Below are positions 35,948 through 44,545 of a stretch of 64,000 nt of DNA, piece after piece. Location: positions 1-64,000 of the forward strand of contig NZ_JACRYT010000004.1 in NCBI RefSeq assembly GCF_014333425.1, given 5' to 3'. The notes under the pieces are model-generated. The model was not told the origin of the DNA. It saw only the letters and a list, made by a program, of their open reading frames with translations, and searched no databases. Source of the DNA: Zhenpiania hominis (GTDB lineage Bacteria; Bacillota; Clostridia; Peptostreptococcales; Anaerovoracaceae). How positions within the stretch are numbered: position 1 is the stretch's first letter; every line of letters starts with the position of its first letter. The position numbers and the translations under genes were made by a program.

Positions 35948-38896
35948 ATGAATTTGAAGAAAATGACCCTGAACATCAATGGCGCGGACCGTATGTTCAT
36001 CTGTGATCCGGAAAAGGACACACTGGCGTCCGTACTGCGCCGCCTGGGCCTGACGGGTACAAAAGTAGGATGCGGCACCGGCGTGTGCGGCGCGTGCTCC
36101 GTTATCCTGGACGGAAAAGTAATCCGTTCCTGTACCAGAAAAATCAAGAACGTAGAGGAATACAGTTCTGTTACAACGATCGAAGGAATCGGTACCGTAC
36201 TGAACCCGCATCCGCTGCAGTACGCATGGGTGCATCTGGGCGCTGTACAGTGCGGATTCTGCGTACCGGGATTCATCGTATCTGCGTACCAGCTGCTGTT
36301 GGATAACCCGAACCCGACAAGAGAAGAAGTCCGCGACTGGTTCCAGAAGCACAGAAATGTCTGCAGATGTACCGGTTACAAGCAGATTGTAGACGCGGTT
36401 ATGGAAGCGGCGGCTATCATGCGCGGAGAAAAGACCTTCGAAGATATCACCTATGACTGGTCCAAAGATGTCGGCGACTTCTACGGCAAACCGCTCGTTC
36501 GTCCGAACGCGATGCCGAAAGCATGCGGCGTATGCGACTACGGCGATGATATCGAACTGCACATGCCGGCGGAAACACTCAAGGTTGAGCTGGTTCAGCC
36601 GAGAAAATACAGCCATGCGAAGATCCTCAGCATCGACTGCAGCGAAGCGGAAAAGATGCCTGGCGTATTCCAGATCGTGACTGCCAAGGATATCAAAGAA
36701 AAGGGCGGCTCCAACAGACTTATGACTTACGCGTTCTCCGAAAGAACGGTAGAACTGCAGCAGGGACATCATGTTCTGGCGGAAGATGAAATCCTGTACT
36801 ATGGAGACGTTGTTGCCCTGGTATGCGCGGACACAAGAGAACACGCGAAAGCAGCGGCTGCAGCAGTGAAAGTCGAAATGGAACCGCTGCCGGAATACAT
36901 GAACTATCTGGAAGCGGTTACTCCGGACGCGGAAAAGATTCATAAATGGATGCCGGATACTTACGGCGCGAACATCTATTCCGAACTGCCGGTACTGAAG
37001 GGCGATCATGAACATGTTCCGGAAATCATTGAGGACGCGGCTTATTCCGTAGAAGGCTCCTTCTACTCCTCCAGAGAACCGCATCTGTCCATCGAAGGCG
37101 ACGTTATGCAGGGTTACTATGACGAAGACAATAACCTCTGCGTACACTGCAAGACCATGACTCTGTACTTTGACAGAGACGAAATCGCCGAAGCAGTCGG
37201 CGTTCCGGTTGAAAACCTGAGAGTAATCGAAAACCCGACAGGAGGTTCCTTCGGATGGGCGATGAGCGCGCACACTTACTCCATGGTTGCGATCGCTACA
37301 AAAGTAACAGGAATGCCTTGCTCCCTGTCCATGGATTACGCACAGTTCATGGCAGTATCCGGAAAACGTTCTCCGGCTTACTTCAACGCGAAACTGGCGT
37401 GCGACAAGGACGGAAAGTTTATCGCCGGCGAATTTGACGCGGGACTTGACCATGGTCCGTTCCTGGAACTGGGCGATGACAAGCTGACGAAGATTTCCAG
37501 ATTCATGTTCTACCCGTACTACATGCCGAACGTAGTCGGACTCTCCAGAGTTGCCGCTACCAACCATTCCTTTGGTACAGCGTACAGAGGCTACGGCGCT
37601 CCGCAGGCCTTCACAGCATCGGAAGCTCTGGTTGATATGCTGGCGGAAAAGGCGGGAATTGATCCGTTTGAAATCCGGTACAAAAACATCGCGAGACCGG
37701 GACAGGATAATATTAACCAGTACCCATTCCTCCATTATCCGATGGAAGAAATGATGGATAAGATGAAGCCGCTGTATGAAGAAGCGGTTGCGAAAGCAAA
37801 GGCGGAATCCACAGACGAAATCAAGAAGGGCGTAGGTATCGCCTGGGGCGGATACAACGTAGGACTTGGCGCGGTTGACGAAGCTCATGTTGCCATCGAA
37901 CTGATGCCTGGAGACAGACCGAAGTTTAGAAAATACGACACCTGGCAGGATCAGGGACAGGGCGGAGACCAGGGTTCCCTCATCTGTACACTGGAAGCTC
38001 TGAAGCCTTACTTCCCGGATATTACACCGGATGATGTAAAACTGATTCAGACAGACAGCAAGTACTGCCCGAACACCGGTGAATCCGCGGGTTCCAGATC
38101 CCATTACGCCAACGGTAAAGCAAGTATCGTAGCTGCCAAGAATATCGCGGACGCTATGAGAAAGCCGGATGGCACTTACAGAACGTATGATGAAATGGTT
38201 GCGGAAGGAATCCCGACAAGATACAATGGAGACTGGGCTACTGTTGACGAATATGACTATTTCTACGATCTGGATCCGAACGATGGAAGCGGCAACCCGA
38301 CTTACACTTATACTTATGCGCTCTTCCTGGCGGAAGTGGATGTAGAAGTCGCGACCGGAAAGACCACATGTACCGGAATGACTTGTGTATATTGGATTGG
38401 TAAACCTGGAAACATCCAGGCTGTTGAAGGCCAGGTTAACGGCGGCATCTCCCATTCCATCGGATTTGCGTTAAGTGAAAACTATGACGACCTGAAGAAA
38501 CATGCCAATATGTTCGGCGCGGGCGTGCCTTACATTAAAGATGTTCCGGATAAGCTGGTTTCGATTGATGTCGGAGGCCATGACCCTCGTGGACCATTTG
38601 GTTCTTCCGGAGCTTCCGAAGCGTTCCAGTCTTCCGATCATATGGCGGTAATCAACGCGATTAACAATGCGGTCGGAGTAAGAGTTTACGAGCTTCCGGC
38701 GACATCGGCTAAGATCAAAGCCGGAATCGACGCGCTGGCTAAGGGAGAACCGAATCCGAATGTACCGGAACCGTATTTCCTGGGATCGGATCTCTATGAT
38801 GCTATCGAAGAAATCAAGAACAATCCGCTCAGCCCTTCGAAACCGGAGAATGTAGAATTTGGTTCACTGGGTAAGGAAGGTATTGAGTGGAAATAA
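35948..38896 (+). CDS. Molybdenum aldehyde oxidoreductase, single chain (MOP type)
   Basis: A xanthine-oxidase-family enzyme that hydroxylates aldehydes (or a related substrate) at a molybdopterin cytosine dinucleotide centre. The 982 residues combine an N-terminal plant-type 2Fe-2S domain (Cys42, 47, 50, 62), a second 2Fe-2S helical domain (Cys102, 105, 139, 141) and the molybdenum-binding part, with no FAD domain. These Cys numbers are each two higher than in the Desulfovibrio gigas enzyme as I recall them. The active-site Glu is probably Glu891 in GSSGASEAFQSSDH. ATG is preceded by AATGGAGG. Codon use is strongly biased, like tuf, so expression is probably very high. The next genes likely encode its electron partner. 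Confidence 0.92.
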   Translation: MNLKKMTLNINGADRMFICDPEKDTLASVLRRLGLTGTKVGCGTGVCGACSVILDGKVIRSCTRKIKNVEEYSSVTTIEGIGTVLNPHPLQYAWVHLGAVQCGFCVPGFIVSAYQLLLDNPNPTREEVRDWFQKHRNVCRCTGYKQIVDAVMEAAAIMRGEKTFEDITYDWSKDVGDFYGKPLVRPNAMPKACGVCDYGDDIELHMPAETLKVELVQPRKYSHAKILSIDCSEAEKMPGVFQIVTAKDIKEKGGSNRLMTYAFSERTVELQQGHHVLAEDEILYYGDVVALVCADTREHAKAAAAAVKVEMEPLPEYMNYLEAVTPDAEKIHKWMPDTYGANIYSELPVLKGDHEHVPEIIEDAAYSVEGSFYSSREPHLSIEGDVMQGYYDEDNNLCVHCKTMTLYFDRDEIAEAVGVPVENLRVIENPTGGSFGWAMSAHTYSMVAIATKVTGMPCSLSMDYAQFMAVSGKRSPAYFNAKLACDKDGKFIAGEFDAGLDHGPFLELGDDKLTKISRFMFYPYYMPNVVGLSRVAATNHSFGTAYRGYGAPQAFTASEALVDMLAEKAGIDPFEIRYKNIARPGQDNINQYPFLHYPMEEMMDKMKPLYEEAVAKAKAESTDEIKKGVGIAWGGYNVGLGAVDEAHVAIELMPGDRPKFRKYDTWQDQGQGGDQGSLICTLEALKPYFPDITPDDVKLIQTDSKYCPNTGESAGSRSHYANGKASIVAAKNIADAMRKPDGTYRTYDEMVAEGIPTRYNGDWATVDEYDYFYDLDPNDGSGNPTYTYTYALFLAEVDVEVATGKTTCTGMTCVYWIGKPGNIQAVEGQVNGGISHSIGFALSENYDDLKKHANMFGAGVPYIKDVPDKLVSIDVGGHDPRGPFGSSGASEAFQSSDHMAVINAINNAVGVRVYELPATSAKIKAGIDALAKGEPNPNVPEPYFLGSDLYDAIEEIKNNPLSPSKPENVEFGSLGKEGIEWK

Positions 38897-38929
38897 CTCT
38901 ATGGTAACTCGCTAAAAGACCTTTAACAT

Positions 38930-38959
38930 GCGGAGCGTGCTTTGATTTGCGCGCTCCGC
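38930..38959 (+). repeat. Strong hairpin between the oxidoreductase and the next gene
   Basis: GCGGAGCG (38930-38937) pairs with CGCTCCGC (38952-38959), with an extra GC/GC pair inside. Only TCTT follows, so it is a poor terminator; it more likely stabilises the upstream mRNA or lowers read-through into the partner gene. Confidence 0.7.
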
Positions 38960-39075
38960 TCTTCCATATTATTGAAATCTGTGCGACAGATCGGCAGATG
39001 GAATCATGCTGCGCATCAGAATCGAAAGATTTGGCGGGTGCCGGAGTGATAACATCTGGAATTGAAGGAGAGAAC

Positions 39076-41415
39076 ATGCAGAATTATTACACGCAGTTTG
39101 ACACATGCAGAGAGCGGGATATTCCTGCCTGCGCGGACGTATGTCCCTTTAAGATGGATATCCTTGCCATACAGGAACGGATCGCCAAAGGGCGCTTTAA
39201 CGCGGCTTATAAATCCATCCGGGACGCGGTTGTTTTTCCTGGGATCGTATCCGAGATCTGCCCCGCGTACTGTGAAAGTATCTGCGTCCGAAATATTGTG
39301 GACGCGCCGGTGCAAATAAGACTGCTGGAACAGTCTATCGTTGCGAACGCATCACGGAAGGCTCCTAATAAATATAACCTTCCCGTAAGAAAAAAGCGTG
39401 TCGCGGTTATCGGCGCGGGTCTTTCCGGTATGGGATTCGCTTTTCGGATGGCCTCCAAAAAATATGACGTAACGGTTTTTGAAAAAAGTGGAAAAATCGG
39501 AGGAAGCCTTGAGGGAAAAATGGATGAGGCAGCTTATATGGCTGAATTTGAACTGCAGTTTCAAAATGAGAAATATGAGCTTCGTCTTCATTCGGAGGTG
39601 GAAGATCTTCGGACTCTGTGCAGGGACGAACAGAATGTCTTAGATTCGCGGGAGGAAGAACTCTTTGATATTATTTATGTTGCGACAGGCAAAAATGGAA
39701 ATACCTTCGGAGTTCCGCTGCCGGGTGAATCTTCTGATTCAGCAGAAAGCGACATCGGCGGCTGTATGCGGATCGGAGATACAGCAGTCTTTATCGGCGG
39801 TGAAGTATGCGGAAAAGATCCAATGCATGCTTTGGCAGACGGAATCAATATCGCCTCATCGGCGGAAAGTTTTTTAAAAACGAAAAAACTTGAATATCCA
39901 AAGCAAGAACGGCCGACAGGGTGTGTTCCGGATGAAGATAAGCTGGTAAATACGCCTCCGGTGAGTCCGCGGGAAGGGGATGTTTTAACAGAAGAGGAAT
40001 GCGCGGCGGAGGCAGAGCGTTGTATCCGCTGTCAGTGCGACGCGTGCGTCCGCCAGTGCGATCTGGTTTCCTATTATAATAAGATGCCAGCCAAAATGCG
40101 GGATGAAATTTTTCTTTCCTGCAAGCCGGCAGGATCTCTCGTTCATAAGTCCCCGGCGCGAAAATATGTGGCTGCCTGCACTATGTGCGGATTGATGACA
40201 GAAGGCTGCCCTGAGCATATTGACCTTTGCGGTATGATAAAACTGGCGCGGCATAAAATGCATGCTGCCGGTAAAGTTCCGGCAGCTTATCGGCAATACT
40301 TTATGCGGGATATGGTATTTGCCAACGGGGAACAGGCGGCGCTCAAACGAAAGAGCGGAAACGGCGGTCGGTATGCCTTTTTCCCGGGATGCAATCTGGG
40401 CGCGTTGGATCCGGAATATGTGCTGAAGCCGTACAAATGGATCCTCGAAAAGCAGCCGGATACTTCTATTCTGTTGAGGTGCTGCAGCGTACCGGTAGAC
40501 TGGGATGGGAACAGCGAAAAACACCAGGAGGAAATGAACTCTCTTAAACAGGATTGGGAAGAGCTGGGGAAACCCATTTTGATTATGGCTTGTATGTCCT
40601 GCCGGAAACATCTACGGGAATATCTTCCACAGATCGAGACCGTATCGCTATATGAGATTTTGCGGCAGTGGGGATTTAAAAAGGATAAGGCGGACGAAGC
40701 AACCGGAGGCACATATGCGGTTTTTGATCCGTGCTCCGCTCGTGGAGAAAAGGCCGCGCGGGAGGCAGTAAGAACCCTTGCCGCGGACGCGGGAATCACA
40801 GCGACGGAACTGCCGCGAGGAGACAAGCACGGATGCTGCGGATTTGGCGGCATGGGGAGCATCGCTGCTCCCGAGTTTTCGGAATATGTAGCCAGACAGC
40901 GCATGGAACTCAGCGAAGACCCTTATATCGTATATTGCTCCAACTGTAAAGATGTTTTCTGCGATAGGGGAAAACGGACGGTGCATATTCTGGATCTTCT
41001 TTTCGGAATCGATCCGGAAGGAAAGAAATCTCAGCCGGATCTGACACAGCGGAGACGGAACCGTATTCGGTTAAAGCAGCGGTTGCTGAAGGAAATATGG
41101 GGAGAAGAATCGGAAATGAAATCATATGAAAGTAAGTATACTCTCCTCATGGGGGATGAGGTACGGGAAAAAGTAAACAAACAAAAAATTCTCGAGGAAG
41201 ATATCTGCGATGTAATTGAGCATGCCGAAACGACCGGCCGTAAAACGTTGATTCCAAATACAGGGCATTATAAGGCATATAAAGAGATTGGTCATATTAC
41301 ATGCTGGGTAGAATACGCCCCTTTCGAGCACGGGTATGAGATCTACAATCTTTACACTCATAGAATGAAAATTGAACTGGAGGCTGTCTGGAATGGAAGA
41401 AAAACTGATTTGTGA
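39076..41415 (+). CDS. Flavin / iron-sulfur oxidoreductase (dicluster-binding partner)
   Basis: A 779-residue fusion. Residues 1-100 form a Cys-rich GltD-like N-terminal domain (CADVCPF, CPAYCESIC); about 108-290 is a pyridine-nucleotide-disulfide-reductase fold with GAGLSGMGFAFRM; about 315-385 carries two ferredoxin-type Cys clusters (RCIRCQCDACVRQC, CTMCGLMTEGCPEHIDLC); about 425-640 is a heterodisulfide-reductase-D/CCG-type domain (HGCCGFGGMGS, YCSNCKDVFC); a short extra domain ends the protein. It resembles the protein encoded beside the aldehyde oxidoreductase in D. vulgaris (DVU_1558). Probable role: passing electrons between the molybdoenzyme and a carrier. AAGGAGAG sets the start. 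Confidence 0.82.
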   Translation: MQNYYTQFDTCRERDIPACADVCPFKMDILAIQERIAKGRFNAAYKSIRDAVVFPGIVSEICPAYCESICVRNIVDAPVQIRLLEQSIVANASRKAPNKYNLPVRKKRVAVIGAGLSGMGFAFRMASKKYDVTVFEKSGKIGGSLEGKMDEAAYMAEFELQFQNEKYELRLHSEVEDLRTLCRDEQNVLDSREEELFDIIYVATGKNGNTFGVPLPGESSDSAESDIGGCMRIGDTAVFIGGEVCGKDPMHALADGINIASSAESFLKTKKLEYPKQERPTGCVPDEDKLVNTPPVSPREGDVLTEEECAAEAERCIRCQCDACVRQCDLVSYYNKMPAKMRDEIFLSCKPAGSLVHKSPARKYVAACTMCGLMTEGCPEHIDLCGMIKLARHKMHAAGKVPAAYRQYFMRDMVFANGEQAALKRKSGNGGRYAFFPGCNLGALDPEYVLKPYKWILEKQPDTSILLRCCSVPVDWDGNSEKHQEEMNSLKQDWEELGKPILIMACMSCRKHLREYLPQIETVSLYEILRQWGFKKDKADEATGGTYAVFDPCSARGEKAAREAVRTLAADAGITATELPRGDKHGCCGFGGMGSIAAPEFSEYVARQRMELSEDPYIVYCSNCKDVFCDRGKRTVHILDLLFGIDPEGKKSQPDLTQRRRNRIRLKQRLLKEIWGEESEMKSYESKYTLLMGDEVREKVNKQKILEEDICDVIEHAETTGRKTLIPNTGHYKAYKEIGHITCWVEYAPFEHGYEIYNLYTHRMKIELEAVWNGRKTDL

Positions 41416-41581
41416 TAAATGTAAAGTGGAACTGGAAGAACTGGAGGCGCAGTTTTCCTATCTGGGAAAAAGTTTTCGCCATAAGGTCAGTCGGTGCCCC
41501 ATGTGCGGGCAGATCTGTCTTTCCGAGGAACTGGTGACCGGAAGGATGAGCGAAGTTGAGTCTATGATGGAGGATAAATAA
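41393..41581 (+). CDS. Small Cys-rich redox protein (DVU_1557-like)
   Basis: A 62-residue protein with two Cys pairs, CDKC near the N-terminus and CPMCG in the middle, and the ending ESMMEDK. Spacing, the YLGKSFRH segment and the acidic tail fit the DVU_1557 family of small redox proteins found beside this type of aldehyde oxidoreductase. ATG 41393 lies inside the end of the previous gene behind GGAGG, giving a 23-base overlap and probable coupling. Confidence 0.75.
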   Translation: MEEKLICDKCKVELEELEAQFSYLGKSFRHKVSRCPMCGQICLSEELVTGRMSEVESMMEDK

Positions 41582-41842
41582 ATGAGTACGTTTTATGCCA
41601 GAATCTGCAAGAATGGACATGTGAATATTACCTATCGGAGAGCCGGAAAAGAGGAGCGCTGTAAGGAGTGCGGTGCTCCCCTGATGGATTCTTGCCCGCA
41701 GTGCGGCAGTGTCATAAAGAAGTGGCACTATTACGGCATGGTATATCTGACGCCCAAAAACTTAAAGTTCCAGCGCCCGGATTCCTGTAGAGAATGCGGA
41801 TATACATTCCCCTGGGCGGGAAAGAATATAAATTTTGATTGA
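41582..41842 (+). CDS. Zinc-ribbon-like protein (DUF2321-like)
   Basis: The 86-residue product has Cys in CKNGH, CKECG, CPQCG and CRECG, the pattern of a double zinc ribbon or rubredoxin-like fold. It resembles DUF2321, but this is from the Cys pattern only. The ATG begins directly after the stop of the previous gene, so it belongs to the same operon. Function unknown; a role in metal handling or protein contact with the oxidoreductase is conceivable. Confidence 0.65.
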   Translation: MSTFYARICKNGHVNITYRRAGKEERCKECGAPLMDSCPQCGSVIKKWHYYGMVYLTPKNLKFQRPDSCRECGYTFPWAGKNINFD

Positions 41843-41893
41843 CTTCTGCCCCTTGGCATAGTAAAATATTTCTCGTAACGGAAAATGACATAA

Positions 41894-41969
41894 GGGGAAT
41901 TGGCGCAGCTGGGAGCGCGTTTGACTGGCAGTCAAGAGGTCACGGGTTCGAGCCCCGTATTCTCCACCA
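41894..41969 (+). tRNA. tRNA-Ala (anticodon GGC)
   Basis: A complete 76-base cloverleaf with CCA encoded. The anticodon loop CTGGCAG gives GGC, reading GCC/GCU. The acceptor stem GGGGAAT/ATTCTCC contains the G3-U70 pair that identifies alanine tRNA. A terminator hairpin follows immediately. Confidence 0.96.
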
Positions 41970-41970
41970 T

Positions 41971-42003
41971 AAGGACGTTGGAAATTCAACGTCCTTTCTT
42001 TAT
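41971..42003 (+). terminator. Terminator of tRNA-Ala
   Basis: AAGGACGTTG (41971-41980) pairs perfectly with CAACGTCCTT (41988-41997), followed by TCTTT. It starts two bases after the tRNA CCA end. Confidence 0.88.
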
Positions 42004-42161
42004 AATGCAGGAAATATCGTGAAACGGATCCTGTATTGAAGCGGATCCTGTTTGGTTTTCAAATGTGAAGAAATAAAATGGGATGCTTAAAGACAAGTCA
42101 TGAAAAAAACACATATTTGACAAAAATATGCAGTTCTTCCGTGTCAAAATGCGGATTTCCC

Positions 42162-42190
42162 TTGTTTTCCTTTAAAAAATTTAGTAAGAT
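42162..42190 (+). promoter_or_regulatory. Possible promoter of the coiled-coil gene
   Basis: TTGTTT (42162-42167), 17 bases and TAAGAT (42185-42190). Upstream, 42022-42050 holds a short direct repeat of CGGATCCTGT. The remaining intergenic sequence shows nothing else. Confidence 0.4.
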
Positions 42191-42239
42191 AAAACAAGAT
42201 GAAATTATACAAATTGAGTAATTCGGAAAGAGGCCAGGT

Positions 42240-43847
42240 ATGGATAGAAACGAAATCGCGAAAAAGAGAAAAGAAGAGGTTGTAAAATTACTTCAGAATA
42301 TGAACATAAAAAAAGATGCTGCCGGAGGATTCTCGAAAGATGATGTATATACATGCATGCAGGATCTTTGCAATCTATACGAAGCGAATATCGCACAGAT
42401 GGAAAAAGAGTATGGACAGGATATCCAGGTTCTGCAGCAGCAGCTTAATACAGAAAAAAGGACTGTACAGCAAAGAGTAGCGGCGGCTAAAAAAGAAGCG
42501 GAACAGGAAGCTGAGATAAAAAACCGCGAGATTCAGCAGCGACTGCAGAAATATGAAGCCAATAATGATGTCTACATCAATATGATGATGGAGGCAAAAA
42601 AGAACAGCAATGAAATCATTTCCAGAGCAAGAGCGGAAGTGACAGAAATGATGGAAGAAAGTAAGCGTCAGCTGGCTGAAGAAGAGAAAAAGCAGGAAGA
42701 AGAAAGGATGCAGCTTCAGGCGGAGAAGGTCAAGCTGCAGACGGAAATTCAACAGCAGAAGGAAGAGTTTGAAAAAGAAAACCAGGCCGCCCGCAGCCGT
42801 TTTGAGATGGAAATGAAGGCGATTCGCGATAAGGTGGAATCGGACAAGACGGAAGCTGATATTCTTTTGAAGGCACAGAAAGAGCAGGCGGAAGAAGATA
42901 TTCAGATGGAAAAGGCAAAATCTCAGATGCAGATCGAAGCTGCATGGAATGAAGCCGAGAAACAGATTAACGAGAAAAAAGCGCAGGCCAACGCGGAGTT
43001 AGAGGCCGAGCAGAAGCGTATCCGTGTTCAGCTTGAGAGTGAACAGCAGAGAATTGCGGAACAGCTGGAAGAAAGGCAGAATAAGGTTCATGCGGATCTG
43101 GAGATGAAAGAAAAGAAGATCAACGCGGAGCTGGAAGGAAAACAGAAAAAATTAACCGAACAGATGGAAGCGGAACAGAACAGAGTCCGTGAAATGCTGG
43201 AGGCGGAAACGAAGAAAACAAGAGAAGAACTGGAAGAAGAAAAGACGAAAGTCAAGGAACAATTGACAGCAGAGACAAATCGCGTCAATGCGGAACTGAA
43301 AGCGAGAGAAGAACGCGTTAACCATGAACTGGCAAGAAAGCAGGAACGCGTTCAGGCAGAATTAGAAGCGGAACAGAAAAAAGTGCGGCAGGAAGTAGAG
43401 GATGCTCGCGCCAAGAGCCGCGCGGAAGTGAAAGCGGTGCAGGAAAATCTGGCGAAGAGCGTTCAGCAAGCACGGGATAATTTTAACTCTGAAGTTCAGA
43501 CTATGCGCGCTAATCTGGAGATCGAGATGCAGAATGAAAAATCCATGGCCAGAGCTGAGATCAACAGAATGAAAGCGGAGATGGAAGAACAGAAAAAAGA
43601 GCTGGAGGAACGCCTGGAAGCAGAACGGAAGAATCTGGAACTGGAAGAAAAGAAGCTGCAGCAGCAGAAATATAAATACAGTACATATATTGAAAAGATC
43701 GAAAGTGAGTTTGGGAAGGTGAAATCCGATATCGGAAATGTGACAGATGCTTTGGAAGGGATCCGCAGCAAGTTATATTTCGCGGAAAATGGAGAGCTTC
43801 AGAACTCCGAAAATCCCACCGATACCGCAAATGTAGATGAAGAATGA
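42240..43847 (+). CDS. Long coiled-coil protein with 11-residue repeats
   Basis: A 535-residue, highly charged, soluble protein with no membrane segment. After a short N-terminal domain (FSKDDVYTCMQDLCNLYE, loosely like the start of DivIVA-type proteins) it is helical throughout. Residues 252-405 are fourteen consecutive 11-residue units of the type xELExEQxRVx (for example AELEAEQKRIR, EQMEAEQNRVR, AELEAEQKKVR) without gaps; looser units may continue to about 470. Such hendecads form right-handed coiled coils or membrane-lying helices rather than the usual heptad coil. GAAAGAGG is the likely ribosome binding site. The next gene, signal peptidase I, overlaps its end by 11 bases. Function unknown; a scaffold at the membrane or division site is a guess. 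Confidence 0.85.
   Translation: MDRNEIAKKRKEEVVKLLQNMNIKKDAAGGFSKDDVYTCMQDLCNLYEANIAQMEKEYGQDIQVLQQQLNTEKRTVQQRVAAAKKEAEQEAEIKNREIQQRLQKYEANNDVYINMMMEAKKNSNEIISRARAEVTEMMEESKRQLAEEEKKQEEERMQLQAEKVKLQTEIQQQKEEFEKENQAARSRFEMEMKAIRDKVESDKTEADILLKAQKEQAEEDIQMEKAKSQMQIEAAWNEAEKQINEKKAQANAELEAEQKRIRVQLESEQQRIAEQLEERQNKVHADLEMKEKKINAELEGKQKKLTEQMEAEQNRVREMLEAETKKTREELEEEKTKVKEQLTAETNRVNAELKAREERVNHELARKQERVQAELEAEQKKVRQEVEDARAKSRAEVKAVQENLAKSVQQARDNFNSEVQTMRANLEIEMQNEKSMARAEINRMKAEMEEQKKELEERLEAERKNLELEEKKLQQQKYKYSTYIEKIESEFGKVKSDIGNVTDALEGIRSKLYFAENGELQNSENPTDTANVDEE
42993..43454 (+). repeat. Fourteen 33-bp coding repeats (11-residue units)
   Basis: The 462 bases encode 14 in-register hendecads. 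The DNA copies have drifted while the protein pattern is kept, so the repeat is maintained by selection rather than being a fresh expansion. Confidence 0.85.
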
Positions 43848-44535
43848 TCCGAATATACAGGAAATGTTAAAAAAGGGAGAAGTCAGAATCCCGGAAAAAA
43901 AGAGAAATGATCAGGAGTGGACTGCTCCTGATCCCTTTTTTCGTGAGGCAATAAAAGAAGCTATTGAACGAAACAGCGGAATGCCGGATCCGTCAAAAAA
44001 GAAAGCAAGAAGAGTCTTACGCCCGCGGAAAATCTGGAACTGGATACGGAAAGGGTGGAGATGGTTCGCGGTAGAGGTTGTCCTGGTATTCTTTACCGTA
44101 TGGCTCCTTTTTCACGTTATCTTCGATATTTTCCTGGTTTCTGGCGATTCCATGAAACCCGAAATCCAAGATGGAGATCGTGTTGTTATATTCCAACTGG
44201 CACGATCCTTTGAACCGGGAGATATCATAGTTTTCCGGACGTCTGAGGGGGAAACGCGAATCAAACGGGTAATCGCTGTGGAGGGAGATACGGTAGATAT
44301 TAGCCCGCAGGGAGTACTTTTCATTAATGGAGAAGCCGCGGAGGAAGATTATATCTATGAAACAACCGAAATTACGGATCAGAATGTGCGGTATCCGATT
44401 ACAGTAGATGAAAATTTCTACTTTGTTTTAGGTGACAATCGGGGGAAATCGCAGGATTCCCGTAATCAGGAGATTGGTTTGGTTCAAAAAGAAGAGATTA
44501 TTGGACGGGTTGTGCTGAGTATAAGGAGCTTTTAG
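43837..44535 (+). CDS. lepB: Signal peptidase I
   Basis: A 232-residue membrane peptidase that removes signal peptides of exported proteins. It has an unusually long charged cytoplasmic N-terminus (about 1-75), one membrane helix (about 77-101) and an external catalytic domain with the Ser105/Lys143 dyad (SGDSMKPE and TRIKRV) and the family box GDNRGKSQDSR. Its ATG overlaps the end of the coiled-coil gene by 11 bases; the two are probably translated together. AAAATGGAG-type upstream sequence is weak, consistent with coupling. Confidence 0.94.
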   Translation: MKNDPNIQEMLKKGEVRIPEKKRNDQEWTAPDPFFREAIKEAIERNSGMPDPSKKKARRVLRPRKIWNWIRKGWRWFAVEVVLVFFTVWLLFHVIFDIFLVSGDSMKPEIQDGDRVVIFQLARSFEPGDIIVFRTSEGETRIKRVIAVEGDTVDISPQGVLFINGEAAEEDYIYETTEITDQNVRYPITVDENFYFVLGDNRGKSQDSRNQEIGLVQKEEIIGRVVLSIRSF

Positions 44536-44545
44536 GAGAGAAAAA

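Noticed and set aside
35900..38455. 851-residue open frame on the minus strand
   Set aside because: It lies opposite the highly codon-biased aldehyde oxidoreductase gene; biased codons remove stops on the other strand. The translation is Val/Arg/Phe-rich with no domain and no ribosome binding site.
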